Origin: CAZQYC01 sp043746555
Lineage (GTDB): Bacteria; Pseudomonadota; Gammaproteobacteria; Steroidobacterales; Steroidobacteraceae
Direction: 5' to 3'
Assembly (NCBI GenBank): GCA_043746555.1
Contig: JAYTQU010000256.1
Location: 1 to 35,803 of the forward strand
Length of the DNA: 35,803 bases
The position numbers and the translations under genes were made by a program. Below are positions 16,685-25,209 of the stretch, piece after piece. The notes below the pieces were generated by a model. It did no database searches and was not told where the DNA came from. It was given only the letters and a program-made list of their open reading frames with translations. The first letter of the stretch is position 1. Each line of letters opens with the position of its first letter.

Positions 16685-17079
16685 CAAAGGTACGAGAAAA
16701 TACCCAATGGCGAATGCGTGCGAGCAACCGACAGAATGAATGCAAACACCGCCGCCGCCGCCAAAAATGCGGCCCGTCGACTCATCGCCGTGCGTCCGTA
16801 TTTCAAGGCAATGCTGCCGAGCGCGACGTAAGCGATCAACGCGAAAACCTTCACCGTCAGCCAACTATTGACGAAAGGGTATTGTTGTACCGCAAACATC
16901 AATGCAATCGCGCTGGTCAGCAAAACCGAATCGACCACGTGCGGCATGATCTTCAGCGCGCGCGATTTGCGCCATGCGATGCCATACAAATTGAGGACGT
17001 GACGCGCGACAAATAAACCGATGCTGACGTACGCGCAGGCAATGTGTAGCGTGCGAAGTTCGAGAGTGTAGGCGGACAT
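16684..17079 (-). CDS. SirB2-family membrane protein
   Basis: A 131-residue protein from the ATG at 17077-17079 (a TTG at 17088 would add three residues). It has four hydrophobic helices and matches the SirB2 family: an N-terminal LRTLHIACAYVSIGLFVARH, then the PHVVDSVLLTSAIAL motif with the conserved His and Asp, then WLTVKVFALIAYVALG. The family was named for an effect on Salmonella invasion gene expression, but its molecular role is unknown. It starts 16 bases after the arnD stop, and its stop overlaps the nuclease start. Confidence 0.85.
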   Translation of the reverse strand: MSAYTLELRTLHIACAYVSIGLFVARHVLNLYGIAWRKSRALKIMPHVVDSVLLTSAIALMFAVQQYPFVNSWLTVKVFALIAYVALGSIALKYGRTAMSRRAAFLAAAAVFAFILSVARTHSPLGIFSYL

Positions 17080-17095
17080 AGCGTGCAATTACTAG

Positions 17096-18010
17096 TTATG
17101 CGGCAAGGGTGACTTGCGAGCCTTGAATCATGAGCGTACCGGATCTTCCCGGAAGAACGCCACGTTCCATGTGATGCAATGGCAACTTGGCGATGTCAAG
17201 GTCGTCGTAGACATCGCGCACACTGCCGAGCCGATATCCTTGAGTCTTCCATCCGGCAAGCAAAGCATCGAAAACCGGCAACAGCTTCATACCTTCCATC
17301 TCTGTGTGTAATGTGTACACGTGCGGCGCAGACGGTTCGAACGCAGTCCGCTTTAGCAAAAAGCTGGCGACGTTTTCTTCAGTGACATCGCCGACACCGA
17401 TTGACTCGTCCAAGGTCGCCAGCGTGGTCGGAATTTGCGGGCAGCGCACGACGTTGTCGTTCACTACCGGCAAGAACGGCGAATGACCGCGCGAATCGGA
17501 GCAATAGTCGAACCCCATGGTGGCAGTCATGTGCATCGCGTAGTCGTTCATCTGCCAACCGGCAGCGCCATGGGTTTTGGCGCGTTCCCCAAAAATATAG
17601 GCAAATCGATCGATCGCTTTTACGAGTTCGCGTTCGGTCCAGGAAGCGTTTGCCTTCTCCACGCCATCTTGCCAACGCACGTGATCCCACGTATGGATGC
17701 CGACTTCGTGTCCTGCGGACTTGACGCTGCGCAGTACATCCGCGCAGCGTTTACCGATGTCGGGACCGGGAAGCAGAGTGCCGTACATCAAGGTCTTATA
17801 GCCATACAACCTCACGACCGAGGTGCGACTTACCTTGCTAAAAAATCCCGGCCGAAAGACTCGCTTGATGGCCCGGCCGGTGTGATCGGGTCCGAGCGAA
17901 AACAAAAATGTGGCGCGACTTTTGTGACGATCCAGTAATCGCAGCAGCGCAGGGATGCCTTCCTGCGTGCCGCGATAGGTATCGACGTCGACTTTGAGAG
18001 CGAGACGCAT
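17096..18010 (-). CDS. arnD: Ara4FN-phosphoundecaprenol deformylase ArnD
   Basis: A 304-residue polysaccharide-deacetylase (NodB) fold enzyme that removes the formyl group from undecaprenyl phosphate-Ara4FN at the inner membrane, making the transfer to the carrier irreversible. Motifs: LKVDVDTYRGT at residues 4-14 with the catalytic and metal Asp pair, and GHEVGIHTWDHVRWQD with the metal-binding histidines. The length matches known ArnD (about 300). It lies 66 bases after the ArnA dehydrogenase half, in the same direction, and completes the arn set. Confidence 0.93.
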   Translation of the reverse strand: MRLALKVDVDTYRGTQEGIPALLRLLDRHKSRATFLFSLGPDHTGRAIKRVFRPGFFSKVSRTSVVRLYGYKTLMYGTLLPGPDIGKRCADVLRSVKSAGHEVGIHTWDHVRWQDGVEKANASWTERELVKAIDRFAYIFGERAKTHGAAGWQMNDYAMHMTATMGFDYCSDSRGHSPFLPVVNDNVVRCPQIPTTLATLDESIGVGDVTEENVASFLLKRTAFEPSAPHVYTLHTEMEGMKLLPVFDALLAGWKTQGYRLGSVRDVYDDLDIAKLPLHHMERGVLPGRSGTLMIQGSQVTLAA

Positions 18011-18076
18011 GTCAAGCGATGAGCGCAGCGTTTCTGACTTTCAGCCAATAGCCTAGAACCAACAGCCTAGCGACGC

Positions 18077-19120
18077 CTAATTCACCAATCCTTTCGCCTC
18101 GCCGACTTGCGAGCGATACGATTCAAGAATTCGCGCCAATGCATCTTCCATCGTGACGCGCGGTTTCCACTTGAGTTCGGCGCAAGTGTTGTCGATTTTT
18201 GGCACGCGGTTTTGTACGTCTTGATAGCCCTTGCCGTAATAGTCGTTGGCGCTCACGTCGATGAGCTTCACTTGTTTGGCCGACTCGGCATATTCGGGAT
18301 ATTTGCCGGCGAGCGCGAGCATCTTCTCCGCGAGTTCGCGCACCGACCAGTTATTGCTGGGGTTGCCGATGTTATAAATTTTTCCCGTGGCGATATTGTT
18401 GTCGTTCTGGATGATCGCCATCAGTGCTTCGATGCCGTCTTCAATGTGCGTGAACGAGCGCTTTTGTTTGCCGCCATCGACGAGTTTGATCGGCTCGCCG
18501 CGCACAATGTGTCCGAGGAATTGCGTGAGCACGCGCGAGCTGCCTTCTTTCGGTGTATGAATCGAATCGAGTCCCGAGCCGATCCAGTTGAAAGGGCGAA
18601 ACAGCGTGAAATCCAGATTGCGTTCGAATCCGTAGGCATAGATCACTCGATCCATCATTTGTTTCGAGCACGCGTAGATCCAGCGTTGCTTGTGGATCGG
18701 TCCGTATACGATGTTTGAGTTTTCCGGATCGAACGCCTCATCGGCGCACATGCCGTAAATTTCCGACGTGGACGGGAAGATCAAGCGCTTCTTGTATTCG
18801 ACACAAGCGCGCACGATCGGCAAGTTCGCTTCGAAATCGAGTTCGAACACACGCAGCGGTTCGCGCACATAAGTGGCTGGCGTTGCGATCGCGACGAGCG
18901 GCAGCACCACATCGCACTTCTTGATGTGATAAGCAATCCATTCCTTGTTGATGGTGATGTCGCCTTCGAAAAAATGAAAGCGCTTATCGCTTGTCAAGTT
19001 CTCGATGCGATTCGAGAACATGTCCATGCCGTACACATTCCAATCCGTCGTTTTCAGAATGCGCGTGGCGAGATGGTGACCGATAAAGCCGTTCACGCCG
19101 ATGATGAGGACGTTTTTCAT
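18077..19120 (-). CDS. arnA: UDP-glucuronate decarboxylase (ArnA C-terminal half)
   Basis: A stand-alone 347-residue homologue of the ArnA dehydrogenase domain. It oxidises UDP-glucuronate at C4 and decarboxylates it to UDP-4-keto-pentose using NAD+. It has the dinucleotide motif GVNGFIG (8-14). The catalytic residues align with E. coli ArnA at a constant offset of 314: Ser119/Glu120 (S433/E434), Tyr149 and Lys153 (Y463/K467) and Arg305 in QNR (R619). In enterobacteria this domain is fused to the formyltransferase; here the two are separate genes with a 137-base gap. Confidence 0.94.
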   Translation of the reverse strand: MKNVLIIGVNGFIGHHLATRILKTTDWNVYGMDMFSNRIENLTSDKRFHFFEGDITINKEWIAYHIKKCDVVLPLVAIATPATYVREPLRVFELDFEANLPIVRACVEYKKRLIFPSTSEIYGMCADEAFDPENSNIVYGPIHKQRWIYACSKQMMDRVIYAYGFERNLDFTLFRPFNWIGSGLDSIHTPKEGSSRVLTQFLGHIVRGEPIKLVDGGKQKRSFTHIEDGIEALMAIIQNDNNIATGKIYNIGNPSNNWSVRELAEKMLALAGKYPEYAESAKQVKLIDVSANDYYGKGYQDVQNRVPKIDNTCAELKWKPRVTMEDALARILESYRSQVGEAKGLVN

Positions 19121-19257
19121 GACAACCTTGCGAAAGTGAGTGTGCGAAGCGGCGGCATTCTACAAGGAATAGCGGCGAATCAGGATGGTTTTACGCCGCC
19201 AAGAGGAGTGCCGGCGCGACTCGGTAAACCGAACCAGGTCGCCAGATACGCGATGTC

Positions 19258-20181
19258 CTACGGAATGCGGATTCGGGCATTGCCGAACGCGCGCAAAAAG
19301 CCCGTGGCGTCCAGCCGTTCGCCGGCGCATTCGACTGCGAGCAACTCGAGCACTCTTCCGTCGGCGCAGTCGGCAAAGAGGCGCGAGCCGTCGACGTGCA
19401 GAGCCGGTTGGGACGCTTGCGCATGAAGCGTTCTTTCGATGCGACTGCGGAGAATGCGCAAGTGCTTGCCGTCGATTTCGGTGAACGCGCCGGGATAGGG
19501 CGGCGCGACGGCCCGTATAAGATTGTGAATGCGGCCGGAACTTTGCGCCCAATCGATGCGGCCGTCCTCGGGTTTGCGCCCGCCGAAATAACTGCCTTGA
19601 GTGAGATCAAGTGGCGTGTGCGTCGCCGTGCCGGCGACTAATGCGGGCAACGCGCGATCGAGCGCGCATTCGGCTGCGACCGTGACTTTTTGAAATACTT
19701 CGAGACCGGTGTCGTCCGGCAAAATCGGCACGACCTGTTGCGCCACGAGTTCGCCGGCATCCGGTTTCGCGACCATGCGATGCAGCGTCGCGCCGGTGTG
19801 ACGTTCGCCGTTGATGATGGCCCAATTCACCGGCACACGCCCGCGATACTTGGGCAACAACGAACCATGCATGTTGTAAGCGCCGACACGCGCCGCGTCG
19901 AGCAGTTTCACTTTCAACATGTGCCGGTAGTAAAACGAGAATATGAAATCGGGATTGAGCGCGCGGATGCGTTCGATCCAATCGGGAGAGTTTGGATCGT
20001 CCGGCGTGGCGCACGGCAAGCGATTTTCAGTTGCGAGTTTTTCTACGCTCGCAAACCAAATGTTTTCCTTGGGATTGTCTTGGTGCGTGATGACCAGCGG
20101 CACTTCCACGCCATGCGCCAGCAATACGGATAAACAGCGCACACCGACATTGTGATAGGCGAAGACGACCGCGCGCGTCAT
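19258..20181 (-). CDS. UDP-Ara4N formyltransferase (ArnA N-terminal half)
   Basis: A 307-residue formyltransferase that transfers formyl from 10-formyl-THF to UDP-Ara4N. The catalytic triad is at Asn103, His105 and Asp141 (NMHGSLLPKYRG; KPDAGE), one residue off E. coli ArnA N102/H104/D140. The length equals the ArnA N-terminal domain. Its ATG overlaps the arnC stop (ATGA), so the two are coupled. With the separate dehydrogenase gene it replaces the fused ArnA. Confidence 0.93.
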   Translation of the reverse strand: MTRAVVFAYHNVGVRCLSVLLAHGVEVPLVITHQDNPKENIWFASVEKLATENRLPCATPDDPNSPDWIERIRALNPDFIFSFYYRHMLKVKLLDAARVGAYNMHGSLLPKYRGRVPVNWAIINGERHTGATLHRMVAKPDAGELVAQQVVPILPDDTGLEVFQKVTVAAECALDRALPALVAGTATHTPLDLTQGSYFGGRKPEDGRIDWAQSSGRIHNLIRAVAPPYPGAFTEIDGKHLRILRSRIERTLHAQASQPALHVDGSRLFADCADGRVLELLAVECAGERLDATGFLRAFGNARIRIP

Positions 20182-21140
20182 GACTGTCGTCGGTCCGCGT
20201 CCAAGTTGTTTCGTTCCAGGACGGCACCGATGATGAAACGCGGACGACCTTGCACCTGTTGATAGATGCGGCCGACATACTCGCCGAGAATTCCGACGCC
20301 GAACAGCGTCACGCCGATCAAGAAGAACAGGATGCCGAATAAAGTGAACACACCTTCGACTTCCGGTCCGTAGAAGATGCGACGCAACGCCAAGACGACC
20401 ACAAACAAGCCGGATAGCAGCGCAATGCCGATGCCGACCATGGAAAATAATTGCAACGGCACCAGAGAGAATCCGGTCATCAAGTCGAAATTCAATCTAA
20501 GTAATTTGAACAGCGAATACTTCGATTCGCCCGCCGCGCGGCTTTCGTGCGCCACTTCGATTTCCGTCGGTGCGCGCGCGAACGTAAATGCGAGCGCCGG
20601 GATATAGACATTCACTTCGCGCGACTGATTGATCGCATCGATGATCCCGCGACCATACGCTCGCAACATGCAACCTTGATCGCGCATGCGGATGCGTGTG
20701 GTGCGTTCGCGAATGCGGTTAAGCATCTTCGACGGCAGCTTGCGCAGGCTCGAATCCTGGCGCTCGCGACGGTAGCTGCCCACATAATCGTAACCTTCGC
20801 GCATCTTGGCGATGAGCTTGCCGATTTCTTCGGGCGGGTTTTGCAAATCCGCGTCGAGCGTGACCACGATCTCGCCGCCGGTGCGCGTGAAGCCCGCCAT
20901 GATGGCGTTGTGTTGTCCGGCATTGAGCGCAAGAATGACGACGCGCGTGACATCGGGACGACGATTGAACTGTTCGCGCAGAATGGCGACCGATTTGTCG
21001 CGGCTGCCGTCGTCGACGAATACAATCTCATAGGATTCATTGAGCGCGTCCAAGGCGGGATACAAGCGAGCGAACAGGCCTTCAAGTCCTGCTTCTTCGT
21101 TAAAGACGGGAATGACAACCGAGAGCGCGACGGTACTCAT
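20178..21140 (-). CDS. arnC: Undecaprenyl-phosphate Ara4FN transferase ArnC
   Basis: A family 2 glycosyltransferase of 320 residues from the ATG at 21138-21140, six bases before which the arnB gene ends. It attaches Ara4FN to undecaprenyl phosphate on the inner face of the inner membrane. Motifs: VVIPVFNEEAGL at the N-terminus, VFVDDGSRD, then TLDADLQNPPEE carrying the metal-binding Asp residues. Two C-terminal membrane helices follow (LFSMVGIGIALLSGLFVVV; LFGILFFLIGVTLFGVGILG). It resembles ArnC in length and layout, though DPMS-like relatives share this design; context settles it. Confidence 0.92.
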   Translation of the reverse strand: MSTVALSVVIPVFNEEAGLEGLFARLYPALDALNESYEIVFVDDGSRDKSVAILREQFNRRPDVTRVVILALNAGQHNAIMAGFTRTGGEIVVTLDADLQNPPEEIGKLIAKMREGYDYVGSYRRERQDSSLRKLPSKMLNRIRERTTRIRMRDQGCMLRAYGRGIIDAINQSREVNVYIPALAFTFARAPTEIEVAHESRAAGESKYSLFKLLRLNFDLMTGFSLVPLQLFSMVGIGIALLSGLFVVVLALRRIFYGPEVEGVFTLFGILFFLIGVTLFGVGILGEYVGRIYQQVQGRPRFIIGAVLERNNLDADRRQS

Positions 21141-21145
21141 GCGTT

Positions 21146-22297
21146 TTATTTCAAATGTCGTTGCAAAATGGCGGTGAGTGCGGCGACGACGCGCTCGACG
21201 TCGGCGCGCGACATGGCGGGGAAAAGCGGGAGCGAGAGAATATTGCGACAAGTGTATTCGGCTTGCGGAAAATCGCCATCCTTAAAGCCCATGCGCCGAT
21301 ACAGCTTGAAGAGATGAATCGCCGGATAGTGCACTCCGGTTCCAATTCCGGCCGCATCGAGTTCAGCCATGATCTGTGCGCGTTTAACCTTTAACCGATC
21401 TTCCGGCAATACCACTTGAAACATATGCCAGTTGGTGTTAACGAAGTCCGCGAGCGGTAGACCCAAGCCGATAGTCTTCGCGAACGCGGAGAGCAAATCA
21501 AAGTACGCTCGCACTAACTCGCGGCGCTTAGTATCGAACTCATCGAGGCGATCCATTTGCCCAATGCCAACTCGAGCGGCGACATCGGTGAGATTGAATT
21601 TGCCGCCGGCGACTTCCACTTCCATGCCGTCGTAACCGGTGCGCACCACGCCTTGTAGACGATATTGCTCTGCGAGCTTCGCCTCTTGTTCGGTATTCAT
21701 TACTAAACATCCGCCTTCAATTGACGTGGCATTTTTATTGGGATGAAAACTGAATGACACAAAATCGCCAATTGAACCGATTCGTTTGCCCTTCCACATG
21801 CTGCCGATTGACTGAGCGGCGTCTTCGACGACGCGAAGCTTGTGTTTGTTTGCAATCGCGTAGAGTCGATCGCGATCGACCGGCAGTCCGGCAAGATCCA
21901 CGGGAAGGAACGCGCGGGTTTTCGGCGTAATGGCGGCTTCAAGTAAATTCAAATCGATATTGCGAGTAGTCGGATCGATGTCGACAAATTTCGGCGTCGC
22001 GCCAACTTGCAAAATCACATTGCTGGTCGCGACCCATGAAAGTGGTGTGGTAATGACTTCGTCGCGCACACCATTGTTTTGACCAATGCCGGCAATGCGC
22101 AATGCAATCTCCATTGTGCACGTGCCGGAATTGAATGCGCGCACGAATCGTCCACCAAAAAATGTCGAGAGCTTTGCTTCGAACGCTTTGACTTGCGGAC
22201 CGGAAGTGATCCAACCCGAGCGCAATACGTCCGCGACACCGGCGATCGTAGCTTCATCGATGGTCGGGCGAGTGAGCGGAATGCGAGGTTGAGTCAT
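21146..22297 (-). CDS. arnB: UDP-Ara4O aminotransferase ArnB
   Basis: A PLP-dependent DegT/DnrJ/EryC1-family aminotransferase of 383 residues. It converts the 4-keto pentose made by the ArnA dehydrogenase to UDP-Ara4N using glutamate. The PLP lysine is Lys188 in SFHPNKNATSIEGG, the same number as in Salmonella ArnB. VVEDAAQSIGS holds the Asp that binds the PLP ring. The start is the ATG at 22295-22297, giving the family N-terminus IPLTRPTI; it lies 7 bases after the SMR gene stop. An upstream in-frame extension is rejected because it would lie inside that gene. Confidence 0.94.
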   Translation of the reverse strand: MTQPRIPLTRPTIDEATIAGVADVLRSGWITSGPQVKAFEAKLSTFFGGRFVRAFNSGTCTMEIALRIAGIGQNNGVRDEVITTPLSWVATSNVILQVGATPKFVDIDPTTRNIDLNLLEAAITPKTRAFLPVDLAGLPVDRDRLYAIANKHKLRVVEDAAQSIGSMWKGKRIGSIGDFVSFSFHPNKNATSIEGGCLVMNTEQEAKLAEQYRLQGVVRTGYDGMEVEVAGGKFNLTDVAARVGIGQMDRLDEFDTKRRELVRAYFDLLSAFAKTIGLGLPLADFVNTNWHMFQVVLPEDRLKVKRAQIMAELDAAGIGTGVHYPAIHLFKLYRRMGFKDGDFPQAEYTCRNILSLPLFPAMSRADVERVVAALTAILQRHLK

Positions 22298-22304
22298 GGC
22301 GCGA

Positions 22305-22676
22305 TTAGCTGCGAGCAACGAGGTAAACGCCGACGATAATAACGAATATGCCGGCGATGCGCGTAACGCTAAGATTCTCTCCGAATAAATACCACGCGGC
22401 GATGGCGGTGACGACATAGCCCAACGATAGCATCGGGTAGGCGATGCTGACTTCAACGCGCGAGAGGCCCACGATCCAGACCACCACGCTGAACACGTAG
22501 CAAGTCAGTCCGCCGACGATGTGCGGCTCTAGTGCGAGCGACTGCGCGGCTTGCCAAAGATGACCGATGCTCAGATCAATCTGTCCGACCGTCTTGACGC
22601 CGGCTTTCAGCAACATCTGCGCCGTCGCGTTGAGCAATACACCGATGAAAAGTAAAAAGAATGCTGTCGCGTTCAT
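22305..22676 (-). CDS. SMR-type flippase subunit, ArnE/ArnF-like
   Basis: A 123-residue, four-helix small-multidrug-resistance/EamA-like protein. E. coli flips undecaprenyl phosphate-Ara4N with an ArnE/ArnF pair; here there is one protein, placed between arnT and arnB, so it may work as a homodimer. The conserved SMR-type glutamate appears in LFGENLSVTR near the fourth helix. It overlaps arnT by four bases (ATGA). Confidence 0.85.
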   Translation of the reverse strand: MNATAFFLLFIGVLLNATAQMLLKAGVKTVGQIDLSIGHLWQAAQSLALEPHIVGGLTCYVFSVVVWIVGLSRVEVSIAYPMLSLGYVVTAIAAWYLFGENLSVTRIAGIFVIIVGVYLVARS

Positions 22677-24355
22677 GGCTTAATTACCGCGGTCAAATCG
22701 ACATTTCGACCGATTACAGTCATCGGTAAATTTTGTTCGGCAAGCGATTTATACACATTAGTATTGATGACGGCCAGGCTGCCGGCCGGATCGCTCAGCC
22801 ATTGTGCGGCAAACGCAGCTACATCTACCAGTCGTTTTTCCGGCTCCTGTGCTTGACCAAAATCCAAATCTAATCCGCCGTTGGTTTGATAGCCAACCAG
22901 TGTCATTGTGCGTTTCAAATAGAAAGGCAATGTCTGATCGTAATCATTGACGGAATAGAAGGGCTTGTCGATGCTCAAGTGCGGCTTAATGGCTTGCGCG
23001 AGATCGTACCCGGAAGCAACCGCGCGTCCGGATTCGACGGTAAGTAGCAGCGTCGAAAGTCCAACGAGTGTGCCCAGCGACAACGCGATCATTGAGTCTA
23101 TCCGGCGTGGTCGCGCAACGAGATGCTGTGCAACGAGACTTGCAGCGCACATCGCGCCAAACGCGCATGCGGCCCAATTGAACAGCTTGCGCACAAGGTC
23201 GGGCGATGCGCCATGGGTTTCGGCAAGAGGGCCAAAGAGTGCGTAGCCGACAATCGCTGCCCACCAGATTGAAATCGCAATCAAATGACTCCGCAAGGTC
23301 GTCATCCGCATACGCATCGCGTTGTCGGCCCCAATGAGGGCGAGCGCGGGAATCGCCGGTAGCACGTAGGGAATTAGTTTTGAGTGCGAAACGCTGAAGA
23401 ACAACAAAATAACCGCAATCCATGCGATCAGAAATTGGCGTGGGCGGAATGTCGCGTCGCTGTCAAGTTGCCATTGTTGGCGAAGTCCGTGTAGTGCAAT
23501 CGAAATCCACGGCAACGATCCGACCGGCAACCATAGAAAAAACCACCACCACGGTTCGGCACGCTCATGAACGTCAGTTAGAAAGCGCTCGAAATGTTCA
23601 TGTATGAAGAAGTAGTGGGCGAACTCGGGATTCACAATCGACATTGCAATGAACCACGGCGCTGCGATAAGCAGAAATAAAGAGAGTCCCGCAATAACGT
23701 GTAAACGCTTCCATGCCGATCCATCGCGCGTAACGATCGAATAGACGATGAAAGTTAATCCGGGAATTGCAACGGCTTCGAGGCCCTTGCTCAGCATGCC
23801 GAAGGCGGCCATTGCCCAAGCCGCCAACATCCAATTACGTTCCGGTTTCGAGCCTATTGATTCACTTTGCGCCAACAGAAACGCAAGTACTGCCGCAATC
23901 ATGAAGAACGATAGGGCGGAATCGAGCGTATTAATATGCGCCGCCAGCACCTGCATCGACGAACAACCGAGCAACGCCGCCGCGATCAATCCGGTATCGC
24001 GGCCGAATAGTTTCGCACCCGCCCAGCCGACAAAGACGACGCCCAATAAGCCCGTCAATCCGCACCACAGTCTGGATGTGAATTCGCTCTCGCCAAATAC
24101 TTCGTAAGCAACGGCAGTTGCCCAGTATTGCAACGCGGGCTTCTCGAAATATTTAAGATCGTTGAGTCGCGGTGTCAGCCAATCGCCGCTTGCGACCATT
24201 TCACGCGGAATTTCAGCGTAACGACCTTCATCGGGATTGAGTAACTTGCGTCCACCCAGCGTTACGAGCCACGCTATCGCGAAGATTGCGGCCAGCACCA
24301 ACAACCATCGATTTGATCCGTCGTGCGACGTTTGAGGTAGCGATGAATGGATCAT
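22673..24355 (-). CDS. arnT: Lipid A Ara4N transferase ArnT
   Basis: A 560-residue GT-C fold glycosyltransferase (family GT83) that transfers Ara4N from undecaprenyl phosphate to lipid A on the periplasmic face. The first loop holds the catalytic motif NPDEGRYAEIPREM and the nearby KPALQYWATA. About a dozen membrane helices follow, then a periplasmic C-terminal domain (from about 440) with DKPFYSVNDYDQTLPFYLKR. The length fits ArnT (about 550). It is the first arn gene of the train and lies only 13 bases after the yoeB stop. Confidence 0.93.
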   Translation of the reverse strand: MIHSSLPQTSHDGSNRWLLVLAAIFAIAWLVTLGGRKLLNPDEGRYAEIPREMVASGDWLTPRLNDLKYFEKPALQYWATAVAYEVFGESEFTSRLWCGLTGLLGVVFVGWAGAKLFGRDTGLIAAALLGCSSMQVLAAHINTLDSALSFFMIAAVLAFLLAQSESIGSKPERNWMLAAWAMAAFGMLSKGLEAVAIPGLTFIVYSIVTRDGSAWKRLHVIAGLSLFLLIAAPWFIAMSIVNPEFAHYFFIHEHFERFLTDVHERAEPWWWFFLWLPVGSLPWISIALHGLRQQWQLDSDATFRPRQFLIAWIAVILLFFSVSHSKLIPYVLPAIPALALIGADNAMRMRMTTLRSHLIAISIWWAAIVGYALFGPLAETHGASPDLVRKLFNWAACAFGAMCAASLVAQHLVARPRRIDSMIALSLGTLVGLSTLLLTVESGRAVASGYDLAQAIKPHLSIDKPFYSVNDYDQTLPFYLKRTMTLVGYQTNGGLDLDFGQAQEPEKRLVDVAAFAAQWLSDPAGSLAVINTNVYKSLAEQNLPMTVIGRNVDLTAVIKP

Positions 24356-24368
24356 GATCGGCGATGAT

Positions 24369-24632
24369 TTATTCGTAGTGCGTCCAAAGCCGCAATACCT
24401 TGACAGTGTGTTCCTTCAGCAGCACTTGATAGACGAGCCGGTGTTGAATGTTAATACGACGCGAATAGGCTCCAGACAGGTCGCCGACCAATTTTTCGTA
24501 CGGCGGCGGATTCTGAAACGGATTGCGTGCGAGAAGATCGAGTAGTTTCTGTGTTTGTTGCTTTAAGTCGGAGCGCGCTATTTTCTTGGCGTCTTTTTGA
24601 GCCTGCTTGGTATAGACAAGCGTCCAGCTCAC
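24369..24632 (-). CDS. yoeB: YoeB-family mRNA interferase toxin
   Basis: An 87-residue RelE-superfamily toxin that cuts mRNA at the ribosomal A site. I chose the GTG at 24630-24632, which overlaps the antitoxin stop as GTGA and has AGGA about 8 bases upstream. Upstream TTG/GTG codons are also in frame. Family hallmarks are KLVGDLSGAYSRRINIQHRLVY and the C-terminal HYE (His85, Tyr86), equal to the catalytic His-Tyr end of E. coli YoeB. It looks intact. It is co-transcribed with the antitoxin and possibly with arnT. Confidence 0.93.
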   Translation of the reverse strand: MSWTLVYTKQAQKDAKKIARSDLKQQTQKLLDLLARNPFQNPPPYEKLVGDLSGAYSRRINIQHRLVYQVLLKEHTVKVLRLWTHYE

Positions 24633-24904
24633 CACCTTAATTCCTGCGCGCAACGTTCGACCGGTTGCGCCATGCCGGTCCGAATCGAACGACGCATGCC
24701 GGGAATCGATAACAAAAAAAGTGTTTCCTGTATGGCGGACCAGTCTTCGGCGGAAACCAACACCGCGCTCGATCGTTTACCCGCGATGGTCACCGGTTGA
24801 TGCGATGTGGCGGTTTGATCGATGAGACGATAAAGACTGGTGCGAGCCTTGCTGGCCGTAAGCGTGGTCGTATGGCTGGATTTTTTGGCGGCTCGTGCTG
24901 ACAT
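24629..24904 (-). CDS. yefM: YefM-family antitoxin
   Basis: A 91-residue Phd/YefM-type antitoxin. The N-terminal part (TASKARTSLYRLIDQT, then PVTIAGKRSSAVLVSAEDW) is the DNA-binding domain. The C-terminal part (ETLFLLSIPGMRRSI) is the toxin-binding region. It neutralises the downstream YoeB and should repress the operon by binding the twin palindromes at 24912-24931, which lie just upstream of the ATG. No good Shine-Dalgarno is visible. The first eight or so residues (MSARAAKK) are an extension relative to E. coli YefM. Confidence 0.92.
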   Translation of the reverse strand: MSARAAKKSSHTTTLTASKARTSLYRLIDQTATSHQPVTIAGKRSSAVLVSAEDWSAIQETLFLLSIPGMRRSIRTGMAQPVERCAQELRW

Positions 24905-24911
24905 TGCGAGA

Positions 24912-24931
24912 GCGTACGCTTTTGCGTACGC
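24912..24931. promoter_or_regulatory. Twin GCGTACGC palindromes, likely YefM operator
   Basis: Two perfect 8-bp palindromes, GCGTACGC at 24912-24919 and 24924-24931, are separated by TTTT, 12 bases centre to centre. E. coli YefM binds paired palindromes with a GTAC core at similar spacing. The pair ends 8 bases before the yefM start codon. Confidence 0.65.
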
Positions 24932-25209
24932 CTAGGCAAGGTAACGCAAAGTGAGGAAGCAATGTGAGGAAGATGAAATGACTATTGGTAGTGGATGCCA
25001 GCCAAGCGATCGAGAAAACGCGACGGGTCTTCGTTTCGCGACGGGTTAGGCTGTGAAACAACAGATTCCGTCGCCTTGTAGGCACGAACAGTCGCCACTT
25101 ATGGGTCGGGAAGGCGGTCAGTTATATCTCAATGCAAAAAACTATTTGCGGTGAGCGATCAACTTCGCCATCGTATGCGGCCTGAAATCCCCTTGCTGTG
25201 GAGAGAATC
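24932..25209. other. Divergent intergenic region, no gene seen
   Basis: Between yefM (-) and the ferredoxin reductase gene (+) I see no gene. A small hairpin, GCAAA (25134-25138) with TTTGC (25145-25149), lies about 60 bases before the + gene. Promoters for both directions must lie here, but I cannot place them with confidence. Confidence 0.4.

Noticed and set aside
20547..21317. Plus-strand ORF of 256 codons opposite arnC/arnB
   Set aside because: It runs across two conserved genes in antisense, so it is a shadow of high-GC coding sequence.
24369..24653. Longer YoeB start at TTG 24653
   Set aside because: It would overlap the antitoxin by 25 bases without a ribosome binding site; the GTGA overlap start fits family length.
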